Shown here one piece after another: positions 43,001-64,000 of a stretch of DNA of 64,000 nucleotides. Both the position numbers and the translations under genes were made by a program. The stretch's first letter is position 1; the number at the start of each line of letters is the position of its first letter. Below the pieces are notes generated by a model that made no database searches, was not told the DNA's origin, and saw only the letters and a program-made list of their open reading frames with translations. The DNA comes from Halichondria panicea. Lineage: Eukaryota > Porifera > Demospongiae > Suberitida > Halichondriidae. The DNA lies in assembly GCF_963675165.1 (NCBI RefSeq), contig NC_087380.1:3339803-3403802 (forward strand), read 5' to 3'.

Positions 43001-46000
43001 AGTTGAAGCAAATATTGAGGATCCACCAAGTTTTGCCGAGTTACCAGAAAAATGAACAGTTATGTTTCTATCTTCAACAGGTGTGGTTTGACTACCACTG
43101 TACTCCAAAAAGCAAGATCGGCTCGCAAAGAATTCCCGCTGCTCAGTGGTATGATAAAATATTGCCCCACCATACTCTGTAGCAGTGTTGTTGATGAACT
43201 GAATAAAAGAATGATTGCTAATGGAGAGAGAAGAAAAGCTGTGCAAGGACACGGCTCCACCATAAAATCCAGTGTTATTCACAAATCTAATTTCTGTGCG
43301 TGTGCCAAACTCAATTCTTGCTGAATTCAACAATAATGCTGTGTAAGCATTGCTATCAAAAAGGAATAACCCATTAAACCTGATTGTAACACGGGTAATC
43401 ACAAAAACACCATATGCAATTGATTTTCTAGTGCTGTTGAATACGATTTGATTTTGAACAAAGTTGCAGTCTTGAAATATAGGGTTTGGAAGGTTACCGC
43501 TACCATGGTGATCAAATTGTGATGGTGATATATCGACTGCCGAGCTGTATCTGCCAGTATTTCCAATCCAGTTGCAATGAACAAACTCCAAGTCATTAGT
43601 TTGAATCAAGTTGTCACGGCTATGAAAAGCAAACAGGTATGTACCACCTCCAAATTTGGCATCGTTATATTTAAAGGTAGTATTGTTCACTAAGAGCCTA
43701 TTATACGAAGCCTTCTCTGTAACACCCACTGCTAAACCACCACCACCAAACATAGCTTTACATTTACGAAAAACTGAATCGTTAATCACAACAGAGTTAT
43801 TCGTGCATTTATCTTGGAATCTGATATACATGCATCCACCAAATGGTGACCAAGATTCTTGGAGTGTACAATGGACTACAGAAACCGTACAATTCGCAAC
43901 ATTCTCTTCAAAAATGACTGAGAGTGCACCTCCTAAACCGTATCCTAGCCAATTCTTGTGTTTAGATGGTTCAAACTCACTGTAAAGTGGTGTATGAATG
44001 CTAGCAAACTGACTATCGATGATCGTATAGGTTGTATTGTTATTACTAATCACAATCTGAATGCCCCCAGCAAAGGAGCTTCCTGCTTCCACTTTGCCCT
44101 TTGTTTTAACATTTTTTTGCACAGTTAAGTTTCTCAGAGTGGCTTCTCCATTAGCATTATTTATAAGTAAAGAGTTGTTTTTGCTTGACTCAATGTCTAC
44201 GCTGTCTAGCAACACATCTCTACAGTTCACTATTGCAACAGCTGTTATAATAGGTATATCTCTCAGAAAGTACACAGCTCCACATGCAACTATTCTTACG
44301 TTGTAGATTTCGAGTGTTTGCACCCCAAAAAACTGGAGACCCACATCACGACTATTATATGAAGAAATACCACAACTCAGTTCTGGCTTCGAAATAACAT
44401 TCCCTGTAATTGTTAATGAAGAGACATTTTCAAACATCACTAATTCCATAATCTTTATATTCCCAAACAAGTGAACCTTAAGATCAGACGTGTTTGTTCC
44501 ATACTGCTTTGCAACTTGCTCAATACTGCAGCATGCAACAGTCAGTGAGTGCAGATTTCCTTCTAAGCAAATTGGTTCACAACTGCCATTTTGTCCCTGC
44601 CCTACATAGAACTCAAGACTAGCAACACTTTGAATAACGGACAAAACTGATATCAACGACCACACTCTCATTGTATTACAGTCTCAATGCTAATAGAATC
44701 TAAGATTTAGCAGTCATGTAGATCTACATACAACTCTTTTATCAGTTGGTTATGAATTCAGTTTCTTGGGTTTTCTTGGGAGAGCATCTAATCATTTGCC
44801 CAACTGGAAAACATTTAGCCTATATTTCGTACACTACAATTCAAAACACTGATACATGTAAGAGCTAGCTAGTTATTGACTTAATTGTATAAAAAGGGCT
44901 CCACACCACTTGCTATTATATAGTATAATATTAATAGTATGGCTAAGAGTGCAATATGAGATTAATAGCACGTGTAACAAGCAATAGCAAGCTAGGATAC
45001 TAATTGCACGAGGCGTAGCCGAGTGCTATTAACCTTGCCAGTGCTTAATTGTTATGAGTGCTATTAATTCCTTATTGCACGAGTAACCATAATATTATAT
45101 TGATTTAATTGTGTATGATGAAGTTCTCTGTAGTTTTTATTAACATTTTTGGCCGTGGCCGTTATTCAAAAACAATCCATTGTCATTGACAGCGTGCAAT
45201 ATTACTTGACAGGTAATTGCACATTGTCAATGACGACGTGCAATTACTGGACCAGATGTGATACGGGATTAATTACTGCACACTCTCCAGTCACTAATAG
45301 CACATCATATGATTTATGAATGAACTTTTTTTTCTATAGCATGGTTTCTTTCAGGATTTTGCAAGTGGGTGAACTGTGGGTTCCAAATATTAATCGATTA
45401 GGAAATTTACTTGCGTGAAAATTAACCCACTAACCCACACTGAAAGAAACCCTGAGAACTATTACCGTTTCACTAATACACATATCCCACCTTGACACTG
45501 TCCACATGAGGTTTTATGTGCCCATCCTCTGCCAGGTCCAGCACATGCACCTGCTCCAAAGGCACAACCACTTTGTCTGTTACAGCTGCTGCAGCCACGG
45601 CCTTGAGCCTCTGTATCACTGGTGTATTGCTTTCACTCCAGTTGCTCTTTTCTGTCTCACTGTACCCTTCTATTGCCTGTATGAATATACAAAGTAAACA
45701 GAAGTTCTATACTTGTGTATTTCCTGATAAAAGGTTTAGTGACAATTAGGGGATACTTTGCCCACACACATAATTATGAGAGGACAATCTATGGGAAGCT
45801 TAATCAAAGAATATACCGTAAGCGTCCCAATTATAGAACCAGCCTCTGTTAGGACGCCCTCGTTTATAACACCCATATACTAACATATAACATCTTTTTT
45901 TTCATACGTTGTTTCCAGAAAAATAAGTATTTTTTACTGGTTCTATAATTAGAACGATTACGGTAGCCAGAAAAAATTGATGCGGTTTTTTATTTTGTGT

Positions 46001-46863
46001 TGTTTTGATTTATTCATAGCCATAGATATTTATTCATAGCCAAAGTCTATGGCCCATACTCGTACCATAGATTGAAGAGTTAGAGGGATAGGAAACGGTT
46101 TGTATCTCGAGTAACATCCGCGCTATGCTGCGGTTTAATCGAGGCCATCACAACAATATCTATTTCTACACTCAGTGCATAATAAACTACAAGTAACTGT
46201 GCTTAGTCCGTGCAACTCACTTATATTTCAAGGTCTATACCTATTGTAGTAGTCATAACCAGCACGCTTACACGTTATATGTTCCAATAGCTCTAAAACA
46301 GCCTTGGGAACATATAACTTTATTGGAAAGTCTCTTTTTACTGGGTGTGGTCAGACATTAGCAAGTACTACACGTGGCTCATGGACTAGGCGTGTTATAA
46401 ATTGCTGAAAGAGATGATGTCTCGAGGAAACACAGCTTTGGGAGTTACCCGGCAAAAATGTGCTTAATAGCCTCGTAAGGCGGATATTTTTCGAGGCTCC
46501 ACTGCAGATTCAATGTAAAATCATCACGTGCACCACTCCGTTTCCTATCCCTCTAACTCTTCAATCTATGCTCGTACTCACGCCATCCCAGTGATCATAC
46601 AGGTATTTCCTTCCTCTCAACGTTCGACGGATATCGACCATCAACTGCTCTTCTTCTTCACTCGATACGAAGTTAGAAATTATAGCAAAACCATCCACAT
46701 CTTGAGCAGCAGCTCTTGAGCAGTCCAGCAGTGACGGGTCTGCTACTGGGGTAACGAGGCCGGTAGATCCACTGTACATTACGTGACTCAAAGGTCTTGT
46801 TCGGAGTAAGAAGTGGAGCTTGCAATATTGGAATTCAACCCTCCTTATTACGTTAGGTATCAT
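40061..46863 (-). CDS. ALKBH7: ALKBH7, mitochondrial AlkB-family dioxygenase
   Basis: Four exons: 46863-46582, 45676-45491, 40433-40309 and 40187-40061, in phase, 239 residues. AlkB-family Fe(II)/2-oxoglutarate enzyme; the human protein is mitochondrial and linked to programmed necrosis and fatty-acid metabolism. Family blocks: YLYDHWDG/AIEGYSETEKSNWSE, VHVLDLAEDGHIKPHVDSVK with the HxD metal motif (H151, D153), FCGEVICGISLLSDSVMQL, and GVIRYKYTHAIP with the distal metal His (H207) and RRVSVISR carrying the 2-oxoglutarate Arg. The start at 46863 (MIPNVIRRVEFQ) gives a basic, hydrophobic mitochondrial-type leader; other in-frame ATGs exist upstream. Intron 2 spans 5,057 bp and contains a complete same-strand gene. 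Intron 1 contains a transposon starting 5-11 bp from its donor. Confidence 0.93.
40937..44671 (-). CDS. Intronless beta-helix / multi-TM surface protein, 1,244 residues
   Basis: One open frame lying wholly inside ALKBH7 intron 2. Signal peptide 1-18 (MRVWSLISVLSVIQSVAS). Residues about 50-560 have repeated parallel-beta-helix-like units with FxGGA/YGGA turns, for example GGALSVIFEENVANCTVSVV, FGGGTYLFAFHS and YGGAIFYHTT, with many N-glycosylation sites. A Cys-rich juxtamembrane region (about 690-815) includes CPPGFYYDE, CGQTRQGVVCGQCRDGFSTF. About eight hydrophobic segments follow from 818 to 1190, then a short cytoplasmic tail. The layout is that of a large receptor or adhesion protein. A broken relative lies in a WRN intron at 51895-55630. 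I recall no named family, so function is open. Confidence 0.85.
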   Translation of the reverse strand: MRVWSLISVLSVIQSVASLEFYVGQGQNGSCEPICLEGNLHSLTVACCSIEQVAKQYGTNTSDLKVHLFGNIKIMELVMFENVSSLTITGNVISKPELSCGISSYNSRDVGLQFFGVQTLEIYNVRIVACGAVYFLRDIPIITAVAIVNCRDVLLDSVDIESSKNNSLLINNANGEATLRNLTVQKNVKTKGKVEAGSSFAGGIQIVISNNNTTYTIIDSQFASIHTPLYSEFEPSKHKNWLGYGLGGALSVIFEENVANCTVSVVHCTLQESWSPFGGCMYIRFQDKCTNNSVVINDSVFRKCKAMFGGGGLAVGVTEKASYNRLLVNNTTFKYNDAKFGGGTYLFAFHSRDNLIQTNDLEFVHCNWIGNTGRYSSAVDISPSQFDHHGSGNLPNPIFQDCNFVQNQIVFNSTRKSIAYGVFVITRVTIRFNGLFLFDSNAYTALLLNSARIEFGTRTEIRFVNNTGFYGGAVSLHSFSSLSISNHSFIQFINNTATEYGGAIFYHTTEQREFFASRSCFLEYSGSQTTPVEDRNITVHFSGNSAKLGGSSIFASTFFSCYFSSKAILQNSKLEDFLKDIGNFTLDTAKENNTRVLSTLTFHFETTMQNKTLFAWPGSTQKLSLTVVDEFNHNLASEFYTRIRKENNSVSLQYPYTVDRSITLFGAQGDEASLIIATQNPYRIVQYILKVTLLHCPPGFYYDELAQSCKCSSDNKQEAYYGIEKCNHTAIIKRGYWAGYYTHTDIFYTTPCTLFCNLSNNPTATEYPLPGSNNHDVLNLLMCGQTRQGVVCGQCRDGFSTFYHSKSFTCGEESKCSYGIFLFIVSELLPVFIFFTLSIIFEVNFSSGASNGFIFYCQIVTIIPSKYTIIDHSNTFIKTLVVGYNLFYGIFNFDFFSVEQLSFCLFKGATVMNVLAFKYVTTVFAFILVILLIVSIRYCTCCSKYLKPIKTIKVSVLHGLSAFFVISYAECVRVSLFILRKSNLIGAGGTYGPSVAYFGGIKYFENEHTLYAIISIFTLFLIGFVPCFVLLFYPSFLHLLQLCKLSENKMVLYALRVTRINSLMPMFDIFQGGFKDRCRFFAGLYFFYRIVILVPFSFSSDILVYGLISELFFFLMLSTHSVIQPYKERKHNVYDSLLFSNLILITGFGVVLKLQEFSQPTHLLKAVAYSQLFLIYIPIIFLAIVFTFRAVKKLRACRKTLTTETHSDNEFLEYLDILSGEKVLEGTDVELSTFHSSYKQCETN
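44672..45490 (-). other. Rest of ALKBH7 intron 2, upstream of the nested gene
   Basis: Non-coding. About 44940-45310 has loosely palindromic segments (GTGCAATATGAGATTAATAG against ATTAATTACTGCAC) that may be a decayed MITE. It would also have to hold the nested gene's promoter. Confidence 0.4.
45814..45965. mobile_element. MITE with TACCGTAAGCG ends
   Basis: Left TACCGTAAGCGTCCCAATTA then TAGAACCAG; right end TACCGTAATCGTTCTAATTA then TAGAACCAG when reversed. About 152 bp, in ALKBH7 intron 1. Confidence 0.85.
46066..46570. mobile_element. CATAGAT-ended TIR element, 505 bp, with 7-bp target duplication
   Basis: The ends CATAGATTGAAGAGTTAGAG (continuing GGATAGGAAACGG) are perfect inverted repeats over about 33 bp. 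Both sides are flanked by CTCGTAC (46059-46065 and 46571-46577), a direct 7-bp target duplication. The right duplication overlaps the ALKBH7 exon 1 splice donor. Non-coding. Confidence 0.92.
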
Positions 46864-47035
46864 CCTAGTCCTGTGAGTACGAGTAGATCCATTTTCATGT
46901 TTTCTAATAAGGATATTCTTAATTAGATAAAAGAGGTGGTGGTGGTCATTCATATCGAGCCCCACCCTCTTTTTAATATATCCACGCCACGTGGCCAAGC
47001 TGTTTACAAGATCTACTGTGGATTCTAGCTAGAAA
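46864..47035. promoter_or_regulatory. Bidirectional interval between ALKBH7 and the WRN-side ORF
   Basis: 172 bp separate the divergent ATGs at 46863 (minus) and 47036 (plus). Inferred from positions; no specific motif recognised. Confidence 0.5.
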
Positions 47036-48064
47036 ATGAGTATCCAGGAGCTCATCTCTACATTGCAAGCAAAGCTACAAAGGTTACAGAGTCTCCTGTC
47101 TGCTGCCGAGTCTCAAGAGCAGCAGCATGAGGCCGAGGGGGAGAGAAGTGGGATGAGTGTGTTGACTGATGTTGACAAACTGCTTGATGAATACACTGAT
47201 AGTCTGAGCAAGAGCCAAATCCATGAGCCTCTCAAACAAGAGCAGATACCTCTGGATCCTGATGATATGGAGTCTAGTAACAGTGATCAAACTCCCTCTA
47301 TCACAATGGGGTCGGAAAAAGACACAAGCGATCATACCCCTCCATTGGACTTAAGTGATAAACCTGCTGATAATCTAAGCTGTATTATATTCCGAGAACA
47401 CAGCTATACCAAACACAACGTTTCCAGTCTAAAAGAAATGACTGTTGATCTCACTTCAATACCTGAGGACAAGACCAATATTCCCATAGAAGAGAAATCA
47501 TCGATACTATTGCATTCAACTCCAAAGACTAAAGTCCCAACTAGGTCTAGTGAACCGATTATCATTACATATGAAATAGACGTAAAAAAGCAGTCACCCA
47601 CAGCCACACCCCCTACTGACTCGTATAGCAACAAGACCATACCTCCCACTGAGCCATGGGCTATACCTAAAGTCCCCACTAATGAGCCGATTATTATTAC
47701 AGATGAAACAGACGTAAAAAAACTGTCACCAACAGCCACACTCCGAACTGAGTCATGTGGCAGTGAGGCCATACCCCCCACCCCCACCGACTCGTGTACA
47801 CTCCCCACTGAATCATGTAGCACCGACCGTGTAAAGCTTGATGATAGTGGTGGTTTTAATGATCTTCTCGGGGAGTTTGACAATGCTGAAGATTTCTATG
47901 GCATGTTTGATGATTTGGTTGAGAGTGAATTGTCCAAACAGGACGCTGATTCCATCGCAACACAAGACGAAAAGCGTATGAGGAGGACAGTGGCAGAGGT
48001 CGCAGAAGATGCCAATATAACTGACCATTTTGATCCCCAAATCTTAGGCGAGTTATTCTCATGA
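47036..48064 (+). CDS. Acidic, repeat-containing ORF; probable N-terminal exon of the WRN helicase
   Basis: 342 residues if read to its stop. It begins with a coiled coil (MSIQELISTLQAKLQRLQSL), then a low-complexity Ser/Thr/Pro/acidic region with two copies of EPIIIT-E-DVKK-SPTAT followed by Pro-Thr-rich spacers, and ends with acidic GFNDLLGEFDNAEDFYGMFD. No RecQ exonuclease motifs are seen. The stop is 107 bp before the first helicase exon, which needs an upstream exon ending in phase 1; donors inside this ORF such as AGA|GTGAAT (after 47934) would serve. Vertebrate WRN also has an acidic duplicated segment before its helicase. It could instead be a separate small gene. Confidence 0.55.
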   Translation: MSIQELISTLQAKLQRLQSLLSAAESQEQQHEAEGERSGMSVLTDVDKLLDEYTDSLSKSQIHEPLKQEQIPLDPDDMESSNSDQTPSITMGSEKDTSDHTPPLDLSDKPADNLSCIIFREHSYTKHNVSSLKEMTVDLTSIPEDKTNIPIEEKSSILLHSTPKTKVPTRSSEPIIITYEIDVKKQSPTATPPTDSYSNKTIPPTEPWAIPKVPTNEPIIITDETDVKKLSPTATLRTESCGSEAIPPTPTDSCTLPTESCSTDRVKLDDSGGFNDLLGEFDNAEDFYGMFDDLVESELSKQDADSIATQDEKRMRRTVAEVAEDANITDHFDPQILGELFS

Positions 48065-48171
48065 TTGTGTTGTTTTGAGGTGTAAATGAACTGTATTATG
48101 ACCAGGACTGAGGTTTACTGAATAGTGTCAATGTCTGTTGAAATCATATTTATGATTTCTGTTCCGTGCAG

Positions 48172-64000
<15,829 letters not shown>

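Noticed and set aside
47404-47883. 159-codon minus-strand ORF opposite the WRN-side ORF
   Set aside because: It is the reverse of the repeated Thr/Pro/acidic coding segment and has no recognisable features.

Overview
This is a compact animal genomic window. Genes have many short GT-AG introns (down to about 54 nt), lie head to head or tail to tail at 0.1-0.5 kb, and their introns are full of small non-coding inverted-repeat elements. The gene mix suggests a sponge, probably a demosponge: an NLR-type NACHT-LRR-Death protein, a kinase-less ankyrin-Roc-COR-Death protein, a large sushi protein, and intronless beta-helix multi-membrane-pass proteins beside clear orthologues of human genes. The sponge assignment is inference; no sequence search was run. 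Exon joins were checked by hand for splice dinucleotides and reading phase.

Layout, left to right. 1-2700 (+): 3' part of an SLC35E1-type transporter, including a 5-nt microexon. 2840-4318 (-): single-exon GT10 fucosyltransferase (FUT10/11 type). 4498-7991 (-): 12-exon secreted protein with eight sushi domains, with a decayed duplicate of its 3' end at 8340-8990. 9072-9904 (-): half-length peptide-transporter-like protein. 10620-12140 (-): decayed partial copy of PRPF38A. 12883-22260 (-): 14-exon ankyrin-Roc-COR-Ig-Death gene with one GC-AG intron. 22547-26184 (-): PRPF38A, a core splicing factor. 27512-31262 (+): NACHT-LRR protein with its Death domain at the C-terminus. 31385-34894 (-): PSME3IP1/FAM192A. 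35395-35801 (+): VMAC-like coiled-coil protein. 36009-37815 (-): hydroxypyruvate isomerase (HYI), sharing a 95-bp start-to-start interval with a 660-residue membrane protein at 37911-39893 (+). 40061-46863 (-): ALKBH7, whose second intron holds a complete intronless 1,244-residue beta-helix/multi-TM gene. 47036-64000 (+): WRN-type RecQ helicase running off the right edge; its introns hold an antisense tRNA-Leu(CAG), a broken second beta-helix/multi-TM gene, a 40-bp satellite array and several transposon remnants.

Themes. (1) Immune-type signalling: two Death-domain proteins with unusual domain orders lie within 20 kb, separated by PRPF38A. (2) Intronless beta-helix receptors-like genes sit inside introns of two unrelated housekeeping genes, one intact and one dead, in the same orientation. 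(3) Non-autonomous elements: at least ten families with terminal inverted repeats, fold-backs or Helitron-like ends lie in introns, several within tens of bases of splice sites. The most promising undescribed material is the beta-helix/multi-TM family and the CATAGAT-ended element family with a perfect 7-bp target duplication.
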